Program-made: the position numbers and the translations under genes | The notes under the pieces: generated by a model | What the model saw: only the letters and a program-made list of their open reading frames with translations | The model's database searches: none | Told to the model about the DNA's origin: nothing | Shown: one piece after another, positions 25,576 to 33,178 of the stretch | Layout: each line of letters begins with the position of its first letter | Position numbering within the stretch: position 1 is the stretch's first letter | NCBI GenBank assembly: GCA_964424945.1 | Contig: CAYRLB010000014.1 | Span: 1 to 52,949, forward strand | Length of the DNA stretch: 52,949 nt | Source: WHSP01 sp964424945 | GTDB lineage: Bacteria > Gemmatimonadota > Gemmatimonadetes > Longimicrobiales > Longimicrobiaceae | Reading direction: 5' to 3'

Positions 25576-26649
25576 TCAGGCCGCCCCGCTGCGCCTCAGC
25601 TCGGGTGGCTCCGCTCCCAGCATCTCATGCAACCGCGAAATACAGCGTAGCAGCTTCTTCCCGAAGGGTCCCGCCACCGCATCCTCCGCGAAGAGTGCGT
25701 CGAGCCTCACGGGCGCGAAGCTCCGTACATCCCGCCCACTGACATATAGAGCGTCGATCAGATGCACGAAGCGGAGTGCATCGGCGAGTGAGGGCAGCGG
25801 AACGATACTGTCGATGAGAAGCTGTTCGACAGGGCGAACGAGCTCCCGGTAGCGCGAAGGGTGCAGCAGATTCAGCGCTCCCATCAGCTCGTCGAAGCTG
25901 ACGTGCAGCGTGGCGGCAGGTGCGCCGAACGGATCGATCGCTCCCCCGCCCGCCGTCAGCGACGCTTCAACAGCGCCACGTCGACGGAAATCCTCCCCAT
26001 CGATTCTGATCACCTCGAACGCCGCCGCCAGCTCCTCCACCTCAGCCGCGAAGTCTTTCTGCGTGAAGCGGCCCGATCCGAGCTCGAGAGGGACCGTGTT
26101 CGATGTGACTGCCACGAAGGCCCCGTCGCGGATTGCCCCACGCAGGAAGGCGATCGCAAGCTTCAGATTACCTGGGTCATCCAGCTCCCATTCGTCCACC
26201 GCGATGAGCCTGGCCCCACGGAATGCACCGGCCGCCGCCGGCGCGCCGAGAAGCCCGACGAAGTACATCAGTTCGTCGAAGCTGAGGTAGAACTTGGGAG
26301 ACGCGCTCCGATTCCAGATCGCCGTGAGGAGGTGCGTCTTCCCGACGCCGAACCCTCCATCGATGTAGAGTCCCCGACCGCTACGGGTGCCGCCCTGGCG
26401 CCGGCTGAAGAGCCGTGTCAGCGGTGAGGCGGAGCGGGTCACCACGAGGCGATCGGCGACTTCGGAGGCCCGGAGCAAGCCAAGCTCCTGACCCGGAGTT
26501 CGCGGGCGGTAGCCGTCGAAATTCTTGGCCTCGAAGCGGGGCGGCGGAACGAAGTCCTTCATCAGCTGAGCCGGGTCCGGCCGGCCAGCTACCCGGGCCA
26601 GCAGACCATCGAGCGTCAGCGACATATCCGGTACAACAGGGATCCTCAC
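25576..26649 (-). CDS. zapE: ZapE/AFG1-like cell division ATPase
   Basis: AFG1-type AAA ATPase of 357 residues. ZapE promotes Z-ring constriction in E. coli, and mitochondrial homologues handle respiratory-chain proteins. Walker A is DGGFGVGKTHLLTA (about 97-110), Walker B is ARLIAVDEWELDD, sensor 1 region VAVTSNTVP, and a C-terminal part with FVHLIDALYVSGRDVRSF, close to the family FxxLVDxLYD element. The GTG at 26649 opens the frame; the ATG eight codons later (26625) gives a more typical N-terminus, and neither has a good Shine-Dalgarno. It is the last gene of a tight minus-strand run, 24 bases after the glycosylase gene. Confidence 0.9.
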   Translation of the reverse strand: MRIPVVPDMSLTLDGLLARVAGRPDPAQLMKDFVPPPRFEAKNFDGYRPRTPGQELGLLRASEVADRLVVTRSASPLTRLFSRRQGGTRSGRGLYIDGGFGVGKTHLLTAIWNRSASPKFYLSFDELMYFVGLLGAPAAAGAFRGARLIAVDEWELDDPGNLKLAIAFLRGAIRDGAFVAVTSNTVPLELGSGRFTQKDFAAEVEELAAAFEVIRIDGEDFRRRGAVEASLTAGGGAIDPFGAPAATLHVSFDELMGALNLLHPSRYRELVRPVEQLLIDSIVPLPSLADALRFVHLIDALYVSGRDVRSFAPVRLDALFAEDAVAGPFGKKLLRCISRLHEMLGAEPPELRRSGAA

Positions 26650-26673
26650 TACGAAAACCAGTGGAAGGCGGGC

Positions 26674-27294
26674 TCATCCGTCATGAGCGCGCCATAGATA
26701 TAGGGACGCGTAGGAGCGGTAGGGTCGCCACGCATCGCTGAGTCGCACCATCGTCTGCCGGTCGGGCCGCTCGGGAAGGTCGTACACCCTTTGCATCCCG
26801 ATCCTGAGCCCCAGATCGTCGACCGCAAGAATATCCGGCCGCCCCATCGAGAAGAGCAGCACCATCTCTGCTGTCCATCGTCCGATACCTTTCACGCGGA
26901 CGAGGGTTTCGATGACCTCTTCGTCGGGCAGGGTGGCGATCTCAACCGGGTCAAGCTCGCCCGTCCTCCATCTTTCCGCCAGATCACGGACGTACAGAAC
27001 CTTGGCGCGGGACAGCCCGGCGCCGCGGAGCTCTTCGTCGGGGAAGGCGAGAATCTCTTCGGGGGTGGGGAATCCTTCAGCGCCCAGCGCGGCGATCCGA
27101 CCGCGGATCGTGTGCGCCGCTGCGACGGATAGCTGCTGCCCGATGATCGAACTGACGATGGACTGCCAGAGGTCGGGGTCAGCCACGATCTCCAAGGGTC
27201 CGACCCTGTCGATGAGCGCAGCCATTCGGCGATCGGCGCGGCGCAGGTGGTCGATCGCCGCTGACGCGATGTCGTCGGACGGAGGAAGCTTCAA
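26674..27294 (-). CDS. DNA-3-methyladenine glycosylase II (AlkA-like)
   Basis: HhH-GPD superfamily base-excision enzyme of 206 residues, removing alkylated purines from DNA. The helix-hairpin-helix is VKGIGRWTAEMVLLFSM, followed by the catalytic Asp in DILAVDDLGLRIG. The N-terminal WQSIVSSIIGQQLSVAAAHTI is the family helix that packs on DNA. It is shorter than E. coli AlkA, lacking the N-terminal beta domain, as is common in this subgroup. The start is a TTG overlapping the stop of a tiny upstream ORF as TTGA; no internal ATG would keep the full first helix. Confidence 0.92.
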   Translation of the reverse strand: MKLPPSDDIASAAIDHLRRADRRMAALIDRVGPLEIVADPDLWQSIVSSIIGQQLSVAAAHTIRGRIAALGAEGFPTPEEILAFPDEELRGAGLSRAKVLYVRDLAERWRTGELDPVEIATLPDEEVIETLVRVKGIGRWTAEMVLLFSMGRPDILAVDDLGLRIGMQRVYDLPERPDRQTMVRLSDAWRPYRSYASLYLWRAHDG

Positions 27295-27365
27295 GAGTCC
27301 AGCCGGGCGAGGAGGGCGGCTCGCACTTCCGAGCAGCAGGAGGCGCCGGCGATCTCCATCTTCAT
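27291..27365 (-). CDS. Possible 24-codon coupling ORF
   Basis: A 24-residue ORF reading MKMEIAGASCCSEVRAALLA and four more residues. Its ATG overlaps the stop of the ArsC-like gene (ATGA, 27362-27365) and its TGA overlaps the TTG start of the glycosylase gene (27291-27294). This double overlap would let ribosomes pass through the whole run without gaps. The product carries a CC pair but is too short for a family call. It could be a real microprotein, a translational bridge or chance. Confidence 0.35.
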   Translation of the reverse strand: MKMEIAGASCCSEVRAALLARLDS

Positions 27366-27712
27366 CCCTGCGTCACCATCTCCGCCCACGCATCCGGAGC
27401 GTGGCCGATCGCAAGCCGGTTCCCCGCGCGCACGAGCGGGGTCCGCAGAAGGAGCGAATCCTCCTCCAGGAGCGCGACGATCCGGCTCTCCGGAAGATGG
27501 GCTGCGTGAAGGCCACGGTTCCTGAATCGGGCACTTTCCCGATCGATCAGCGCCTCGGCGCCGAACTTCTGGATGAATCTCCTCAGCTCGCCGGGCGAGG
27601 CTGGCCTGATATCGAGATCGACCATGTGGATCTTGAGGCGGCGCTCCTTGAAGAAGCGCGTCGCTTTCTGCGTACCGCGGCACTTACGGGTTCCGAAAAT
27701 CTGAACATCCAT
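27362..27712 (-). CDS. ArsC/Spx-like thioredoxin-fold protein
   Basis: A 116-residue protein of the ArsC/Spx/YffB superfamily. The N-terminal strand and active-site loop read VQIFGTRKCRGTQKATRFF, with one redox Cys where ArsC has its nucleophile and no CxxC. Later TPLVRAGNRLAIGHAPD fits the family's cis-proline turn (RTPLVR). It may be a reductase for arsenate or a disulfide, or a non-enzymatic regulator; the sequence does not decide. The ATG at 27712 starts directly at the first strand and lies eight bases after the DUF4105 gene, so co-translation is likely. Confidence 0.85.
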   Translation of the reverse strand: MDVQIFGTRKCRGTQKATRFFKERRLKIHMVDLDIRPASPGELRRFIQKFGAEALIDRESARFRNRGLHAAHLPESRIVALLEEDSLLLRTPLVRAGNRLAIGHAPDAWAEMVTQG

Positions 27713-27720
27713 CGTCGTCG

Positions 27721-29112
27721 TCAGGCTGCGTTCATTCGAGTTCCGTCGCGCGGGCGCTCGGCCGTTCCCGGCGCATGAGGCGCTCCGCCCGATCGGCGGT
27801 GGAGGAGCCATGCCGCGTACCCGATCGCGATGTTGACCGGGAGTGCGAGGAGCGCCAGCTCGAGATTGTCCTGATAGAACCAGGGGAGAAATCCGAGCAC
27901 GAGCCCCAGCATCGAGAGGGCGGCGGTCGTGGCTGCGAGCATGAAGGCTTCACGTCGCATGCGTGTGCCCGGCGATACGGCGATCGGTAGAAGTAGCGCC
28001 ACCGCCAGAAATAACGGGTTGAAGTGGAAGAGATTCTCGTTCGCGTACGCAGCGGTATGGTCGGTTGCGACCCAGAGGAGCACGAGCACGGTTCCGACGA
28101 TGCCCGCGACCAGGCCCCAGAAGATGGTGAGTACCCGGAAGAAGACACGCGCAGCCCTGCTCCGTCCGGACGCGCGCACGCTTACGACGAGCCCGATGGC
28201 GAACAGCAGACCTGTCGAGAGATAACCGAAGAGCGGGGGTGGCTGCGCCGGCTCCGCCGAGAGGTTCGCGGACTGATAGATCTGGCGCTCCGACCGGACC
28301 AGCGGAACGCGCTCCCCGGACGGGGTCTCGATGGTGACCTCGCGGACGCGTTCCATCAGGCGGAGGGGCATGAACATCTCCTCCCACGCCATCAGCTTGC
28401 GATCCGACGGGCGGCCGATCCCGAGCATGATGCCGGTGTACAGAATAGGAGCCTCTCCGACCGCCGCACGGGTGTGATCCCGATAGCTGGCGTCGGTGAG
28501 GACATCCCCCGTCTGCTCCCGCAGCGCCCCGCCGAGCACCCGGTCGATGGCGTCACGCACCCGGGTCGAGCAGTTGTCACGGAAGTAGTCGTAGCGGTAG
28601 AGTCGGTTCTCCGGCAGGGCGTTCCATTCGGCGAAATCCCGAAGCTCGAGTCGCTGCTCGGGTGTGAGATTGAGCTCCTGAACCCAGATCGAGCGGTCCG
28701 TCCGGATGTAGTAGCTCGCGGTCGCCTCCGCATCCACCCCCTCCATCCAGTAGTCCATCTGCCCGCGCAGAAAGCGCGCGATAAACCCTTCCTGGTCGAA
28801 GCTGAAGAGACCCCAGTTGTAGGCGATGTCCGTCTGGCGCGCCGCGTCGTGTATCCAGATGGCGTTATGACCGAAGCGCTCCCATACGAAGGCGCCGGGG
28901 CCCATCGTCATGATGTAAACGGTCAGCTCCGAGCCGGGAACCGCCGGGTCGTAGGATGGCGCCGCCGCCGGTCCGCTCGCCGAGGCCGTTTCACTTTGCG
29001 GGGCGGGGTCGGCTGCACGAACCGGCGAGGGCCGAGCAGAAGCGTCCGCAAGGCCGACTGTCAGCAGCGCCAGGGCGATCGCCCCGATACGCAGCATCGG
29101 AAGAAGGCTCAT
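27721..29112 (-). CDS. DUF4105 (Lnb-like) membrane protein
   Basis: A 463-residue envelope protein. A signal/anchor (MLRIGAIALALLTVGLADAS) precedes a periplasmic domain of the DUF4105 type with FVWERFGHNAIWIHD and FRDNCSTRVRDAID, whose His and Cys suit a permuted papain-like fold. The C-terminal 200 residues hold about five membrane helices (LFGYLSTGLLFAIGLVV to the last ALLALPVNIAIGYAAWLL). Members of this family in Bacteroides have been described as lipoprotein N-acyltransferases (Lnb); applying this here is inference. The ATG at 29112 overlaps the FkbM gene stop by four bases (ATGA); the longer open frame upstream is not used because it covers that gene. Confidence 0.88.
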   Translation of the reverse strand: MSLLPMLRIGAIALALLTVGLADASARPSPVRAADPAPQSETASASGPAAAPSYDPAVPGSELTVYIMTMGPGAFVWERFGHNAIWIHDAARQTDIAYNWGLFSFDQEGFIARFLRGQMDYWMEGVDAEATASYYIRTDRSIWVQELNLTPEQRLELRDFAEWNALPENRLYRYDYFRDNCSTRVRDAIDRVLGGALREQTGDVLTDASYRDHTRAAVGEAPILYTGIMLGIGRPSDRKLMAWEEMFMPLRLMERVREVTIETPSGERVPLVRSERQIYQSANLSAEPAQPPPLFGYLSTGLLFAIGLVVSVRASGRSRAARVFFRVLTIFWGLVAGIVGTVLVLLWVATDHTAAYANENLFHFNPLFLAVALLLPIAVSPGTRMRREAFMLAATTAALSMLGLVLGFLPWFYQDNLELALLALPVNIAIGYAAWLLHRRSGGAPHAPGTAERPRDGTRMNAA

Positions 29113-29826
29113 GAGGCGCGACGCAGGTCGAGCATGAGGTGCTGCATCCGTTTCGCCATGCTGCGATACTTCAGGTAGATCACATTCACCGCCAGTGCGA
29201 GTTGGTCTTTGGCCGTGCGGCGGATCGTCCCCGCCTTCACATAGGTTGAATCGCTGGTAGTGCGGTACAGCAGCGCATAGCCGTTCAACGCGAACCAGCT
29301 CAAGATTTCGTCGAGATAAGGGTTCCGATAGCGGGCACCGTGGGTCTCGAGTGTTATCACCCGCGGCCGGCTTCGAAGTCTCTCGAGGACAAACCACTCG
29401 GACCCTTCCACATCCACCGAGAGGAGGTCGATGGTTCCGTCGTCGAGCGCGTCGAAGGTCTTTCCCTCGACGATGCAGATGTCCCGATCATCGACCACGT
29501 AGCCGGTCGTTCACCGCCGCCGGGCTTCCCTCGATACCCAGAAGATGGGTCGAAGGGCCGCATCTGACGAGCGAAACGGGACCTTCGTCCCGGCAGATCG
29601 CCACCGGATGGAGCGTAACATTCGGGCGTTCCGCAAAATGCTCCCGAATATCGTCCACCGATTCGGGGTTCGGCTCGACGAGAGTAGTTCGAACCCCATC
29701 CACGATATACTGATAGATGTTCGAGAAGAGGGGCCGGTGGACGCCCACTTCCGCGACATGTGTCGGCACGAATCCACGCGACGATAACCGATTATAGATC
29801 GAGGTCCGCGACTTTCGAGCAGCCAT
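29109..29826 (-). pseudogene. FkbM-family methyltransferase split by a frameshift
   Basis: Two reading frames together make one FkbM-type SAM-dependent methyltransferase. The N-terminal part (29826 to about 29488) has AEVGVHRPLFSN, a motif-I-like loop, then TLVEPNPESVDDI and stops soon after GSPAAVNDR. The C-terminal part, in the +1 frame, continues from about 29500 with DICIVEGKTFDALDDGTID and carries LLSVDVEGSEWFVLERL, the FkbM DxEGxE signature. The frames overlap for 11 bases. One inserted base or two lost bases would explain the break. It may be a dead gene, an assembly error or, less likely, two coupled subunits. It heads the tight run with DUF4105. Confidence 0.8.
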
Positions 29827-30124
29827 GAAGGATTCTGAGCGAGGTTGTAGTCTTGACCGCGGCGGGAGAGTGCGTTCGGCTGCTGGAAGGTGCCGCCTGC
29901 CCCCCGAAAGTGGAGCAGGCGCCATCGTGCGCAGAAGCTAAGGCAGTTGTGGCGGTCGAGGAAGCGGGGGAGGGCAGGAATTCTAGCCGTGTTCCCGGCT
30001 TCGCGGGATCGTCAGCGTGCGTCGGCGGGGCACTCCCGAAGAGGAGATCCGCGACGTGTTCGCTGCGACAGATGATCGGCGGGCAGGAGGATCGACCGGA
30101 TCGTATAGCTCGGGCGGGGGCAGC
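29827..30124. other. Gene-free interval with a hairpin
   Basis: No reading frame here looks coding. CGCCTGC (29894-29900) and GCAGGCG (29915-29921) form a 7-bp stem with a 14-base loop and some flanking pairing; it may end transcription of the plug lipoprotein gene before the FkbM unit. Both neighbours are on the minus strand, so the FkbM promoter is probably here too, but I see no convincing hexamers. Confidence 0.4.
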
Positions 30125-30574
30125 TCAATCGTGCTTTGTCCTGATCAGAATTGCGCCGGCCGACCCACGCATGCCATACATCGCTGCCGCACCATGTTTC
30201 ACGAATTCGATCGACTCGACGTCGTGAGGGTTGAGCCCGAGGTACCCCGCGTAGTCGATGGGGACCCCGTCTATGACGAAGAGGGGACCCGCATTGCCCA
30301 GCACAAATACCTCGCCGCTGGCGCCCGGGCGAAAATCGCTCGGGCGGTGATAGAAGCCACTGAAGTGCTGTTCAAGAAGGTCCTCGACGCTTGACGCGTT
30401 GGAGTTCCGGATCTGTTCCGCGCTGAGAATGTAGAGGGACGCGCGGGTGTTCCCGTCCTGCTGTCGAGGCATGCCCCAACCGGATTCGGCTCGTGTGGAG
30501 CAGCCTGCCAGTACGGCCGTCGCAACCAGGAGGGCGGACAGCGGTTGGGTCGAGCGGCGCGGCAATCTGTTCAT
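30125..30574 (-). CDS. Lipoprotein consisting of a lone TonB-receptor plug domain
   Basis: A 149-residue lipoprotein (lipobox AVLAGC). After a short linker the plug domain follows, with IRNSNASSVEDLLEQHFSGF, VLGNAGPLFVIDGVPID, LNPHDVESIEFVKHGAAAMY and RGSAGAILIRTK, matching the plug found at the N-terminus of TonB-dependent outer-membrane receptors. The protein stops where the beta-barrel should begin. It may act as a separate partner of an outer-membrane transporter or bind a ligand. The ATG at 30574 has GAGG six bases upstream; a GTG four codons earlier lies on that Shine-Dalgarno. It is divergent from the cytochrome gene across 283 bases without a gene. Confidence 0.88.
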   Translation of the reverse strand: MNRLPRRSTQPLSALLVATAVLAGCSTRAESGWGMPRQQDGNTRASLYILSAEQIRNSNASSVEDLLEQHFSGFYHRPSDFRPGASGEVFVLGNAGPLFVIDGVPIDYAGYLGLNPHDVESIEFVKHGAAAMYGMRGSAGAILIRTKHD

Positions 30575-30857
30575 GGCGGGCCTCACATTCGATTACCAGG
30601 GTGGACGGAGGACACCAATCCGACCTGGCCTATGCATCCACTTCAAGAATAATGCATTGGCCGACCAGCGACAAGTTGGGCGCCGGCGGCACGGAATCTT
30701 CCGGGAGAGGGGCGCTCACCGCGCCGGCTGGATCTTTCAGTGGATTTATCGGGTCGGGTGCTTGGATCTGCCGGCTGCGGCGTGTAGGATGATCCGATCT
30801 TCTGGCGTAGAAATTTCACCCAGGCGAGAAGACGGTCCATTTTCACAGGAGATTTGA

Positions 30858-31355
30858 ATGATGTACGGATTCAGGAAGGGGTTGGCAGCGGCGGCGTTCT
30901 CTGCCGTCATCGTGGCGGGGGCGTGCGCGACTTCGCAGGAGCAGGATACGGTCAGCGCCGGGCCCTCGACCGGAGCACCCTCTTCCGCTGCGCCGGGGCA
31001 AACGGGCGCTCCCTCTGCGCAAACCCCGCGGACGGCGATGCAGGGGGTGTATACCGCCGCTCAGGCAGAGCGGGGGAACACCGCCTATCAGACCTCCTGC
31101 TCGGCTTGCCACAACACGCAGGAGTTCACGGGCGCCGGCTTCCAGGCGACCTGGGGGGCCGGCCCGGTAGGCGATATCCACCAGTTCATCTCGGAGATGA
31201 TGCCGCTCCACGCGCCGGGCAGCCTTCCGGACCAGCAGTACAGCGACATCGTCGCGTACATCCTGCGTCAGAACGGATACCCCGCGGGCCAGACCGAGCT
31301 GCCGACGTCCAACGAGGCGCTCCAGCAGATCGAGTACGGCGGAGCTCCGCAGTAA
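30858..31355 (+). CDS. Exported class I c-type cytochrome
   Basis: A 165-residue c-type cytochrome. The N-terminal signal (LAAAAFSAVIVAGAC) suggests export with lipidation at Cys23, followed by a Ser/Ala/Pro-rich linker. The haem site is CSACH (81-85), with the likely axial Met in SEMMPLHAP near residue 114 and the helix DQQYSDIVAYILRQNGY. It resembles the small haem domains of electron-carrying or alcohol-dehydrogenase-associated cytochromes. The first ATG of an ATG-ATG pair has AGGAG six bases upstream. No oxidoreductase partner is adjacent. Confidence 0.93.
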   Translation: MMYGFRKGLAAAAFSAVIVAGACATSQEQDTVSAGPSTGAPSSAAPGQTGAPSAQTPRTAMQGVYTAAQAERGNTAYQTSCSACHNTQEFTGAGFQATWGAGPVGDIHQFISEMMPLHAPGSLPDQQYSDIVAYILRQNGYPAGQTELPTSNEALQQIEYGGAPQ

Positions 31356-31505
31356 GGGGGAGAGCCATCAGGCTGTCAGACTGGGGTTGCGGCGGGGCGG
31401 GCAGTCTGCGTCCCGGTCGCGGCCCCTTCGCCGCCTATGCATCGGTCAGGAACCGGACCGCGGCTGGGGATTGGCAGCAAGGCATCGTTATCGGCTGATG
31501 GCAGC

Positions 31506-31683
31506 TCGTGGATCAGCGCACCGATCCGCAGATACGTCAGGTCCCAGCCGCCCACCCCCACCTCCCGCGCCAGCTTCGACGCATACTCCGCCACCCGCTG
31601 CGCATGCCCCACCTGGTATGGGTCCTTCCCCTCCGTCAGCGCCGCGCCCCACCCCTGCACCGCAGGCAGATACAGCTCCTTCA
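31506..31683 (-). pseudogene. Copy 2 of the HD-GYP fragment (178 bp)
   Basis: A piece of the HD-GYP gene, 177 of 178 bases identical to 14628-14805, in the same orientation. A frame of about 100 codons spans it, entering just before KELYLPAVQGWG and ending shortly past ALIHE. The catalytic Asp of the HD pair becomes Glu at the very edge of the match and nothing of the domain follows, so it cannot encode a working domain. The near-perfect identity points to a recent copy or to gene conversion. Confidence 0.9.
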
Positions 31684-31711
31684 ATAGGGATGTGACCTCC
31701 GGCGGACGCGG

Positions 31712-31744
31712 CGATCTATATGGGACGATCTATATGGACGATCG
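31712..31744. repeat. Short tandem repeat with unit CGATCTATATGG(G)A
   Basis: CGATCTATATGGGA (31712-31725) is followed directly by CGATCTATATGGA (31726-31738) and CGATCG (31739-31744). The AT-rich TATAT core stands out in this GC-rich window. It lies just beyond the HD-GYP fragment and 176 bases from the 3' end of the aldo/keto reductase gene. It could be slippage or paired protein sites. Confidence 0.6.
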
Positions 31745-31919
31745 CTTGCGGCCAAGTTGTGCGGGGGGAGGGCCGGGGCGTCGGCACTCTGCCGCAACCG
31801 GCTTGCTCCCATGGAGTTGCGTCCCTGGAGAGAGCGAGGCCGGGCAGCCAGCTGTCCGCAGTCGCCTCGCGCGCCCGGAACCCTCCATACCTGTACGCGG
31901 CCTCTTCGGCCGGGCGAGG

Positions 31920-32909
31920 TTACCAGCGCCCCGCCACGTGTCGCGCGATCAGCCTGTCGTAGATTTCCCGCACCCCCGACATCTGTTCGGGAGTGAGCGG
32001 TGGGAGATCGCTGGCCGCAACATTGGCGACAGTCTGCGCAGGATTGCGGGCCCCGGGGATCGCGCAGGTGACTGCTTCATTCATCAGGATCCATCGCAAC
32101 GCGAACTGCGCGAGCGTCTGGCCCTCGGGCACCAACGGTTTCAGCGCCTCGACGGCGGTGTAGGCATCATCGAGATGGTCGCCGAGGCCACTGAACGTTT
32201 CGCCGGCGTCGAAGTGTTCACCGAGCCGGTTGAAGTTGCGATGATCATCCGCAGGGAAGGTCCGACCCCGCTCGAATTTGCCGGTCAGCAGGCCGCTGGC
32301 GAGAGGGACGCGCGCCAGAATGCCGACGTTCCGCTCCTTCGCCTCGTCGAAGAGCGTCCCGGCGGGCCGCTGCCGGAAGATGTTGAAGATGACCTGCACG
32401 GTGCTGACGATATCGTACTGCATGGCAGTCTGCGCTTCATCGATGGTCTCCACACTGACGCCCCAGTGCTGAACCTTGCCCTTCCGCTGGATCTCGCGGA
32501 GCCCGTCGAAGAGTTCGGCGTCGCCGTAGACAGGGGTTGGCGGGCAGTGCAGCTGAACGAGGTCGAGCGAGTCCACACCGAGATTCTTCAACGACCGGTC
32601 GACGAATGCCTCGATGTTCGAATCCGTGTACCCTTCTGCCGTGTGGGGTGTCAGCCGTCGTCCCGCCTTTGTGGCAACCCGGACGGCGCCCGGGTGCTCC
32701 TTCAGCAGTCGCGCGATCAGCCGTTCGCTGTGGCCGTCACCGTACACGTCAGCGGTGTCGATGAAATTTCCGCCCAGCTCGACGAACTTCCGCAGCGCCG
32801 CCATCGACTCATCGTCGTTGACGGTGCCCCAGGAGCCGCCGATCGCCCAGGCGCCGAAAGAGATCGTCGAAACTGAGTAGCCGGTCTTGCCGAGAGTGCG
32901 ATATTGCAT
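31920..32909 (-). CDS. Aldo/keto reductase
   Basis: NADPH-dependent reductase of 329 residues with the TIM-barrel family features. The start MQYRTLGKTGYSVSTISFG is typical of the YajO/PdxI-like branch. The catalytic tetrad is visible: Asp and Tyr in DTADVYGDG, Lys in VRVATKAGRR and His in DLVQLHCPP. NADP binding near the C-terminus is in AIPGARNPAQTVANVAAS. The ATG at 32909 is preferred over a longer open frame because upstream sequence lacks family similarity. Substrate unknown; in this family it is usually a small aldehyde or ketone. It stands alone, in the opposite direction to the cytochrome gene. Confidence 0.94.
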   Translation of the reverse strand: MQYRTLGKTGYSVSTISFGAWAIGGSWGTVNDDESMAALRKFVELGGNFIDTADVYGDGHSERLIARLLKEHPGAVRVATKAGRRLTPHTAEGYTDSNIEAFVDRSLKNLGVDSLDLVQLHCPPTPVYGDAELFDGLREIQRKGKVQHWGVSVETIDEAQTAMQYDIVSTVQVIFNIFRQRPAGTLFDEAKERNVGILARVPLASGLLTGKFERGRTFPADDHRNFNRLGEHFDAGETFSGLGDHLDDAYTAVEALKPLVPEGQTLAQFALRWILMNEAVTCAIPGARNPAQTVANVAASDLPPLTPEQMSGVREIYDRLIARHVAGRW

Positions 32910-33103
32910 TGCCTCAGATGGGTTCTTGGCTCCATTCGGAAGGTCGGCTCCGGGTGGCCGACTTCCAGAGTAGAATACCCGGAGTCGTCGTTCAGCCAAA
33001 GTCCGGCTTTTTTTGGGGGCAAGCCAGAGCCACCGGAGTTCAGGGCGGAAACGAGACTGTCCGGCACCATGCCGCCGACACCAGCACCCGCGCCGTAAGA
33101 CAC

Positions 33104-33135
33104 GAGCCCCTCGACACGAACAGGTCGAGGGGCTC
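33104..33135 (-). terminator. Perfect 12-bp hairpin
   Basis: GAGCCCCTCGAC (33104-33115) and GTCGAGGGGCTC (33124-33135) pair perfectly around an eight-base loop. It lies 44 bases past the stop of the minus-strand secreted-protein gene and about 195 bases before the aldo/keto reductase start. It has no T-run but is the strongest simple hairpin in this part of the window. Confidence 0.6.
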
Positions 33136-33178
33136 ATCTCCGGTCTTATCGGCGGCTTTCGGGCACCGTGATGCTTCC

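Larger units (their letters stand above)
31356..31919. other. Gene-poor stretch with duplicated and tandem repeats
   Basis: No complete gene is found between the cytochrome and aldo/keto reductase genes. The interval holds the 178-bp copy of HD-GYP sequence and a short tandem repeat, each listed separately. The remaining bases show no coding pattern, tRNA or strong hairpin. Reading frames here are open only because of high GC. Confidence 0.6.

Noticed and set aside
31376..31684. A real 102-codon gene over the second HD-GYP fragment
   Set aside because: The frame continues only because of the copied sequence; outside it the product has no domain and the HD pair is lost.
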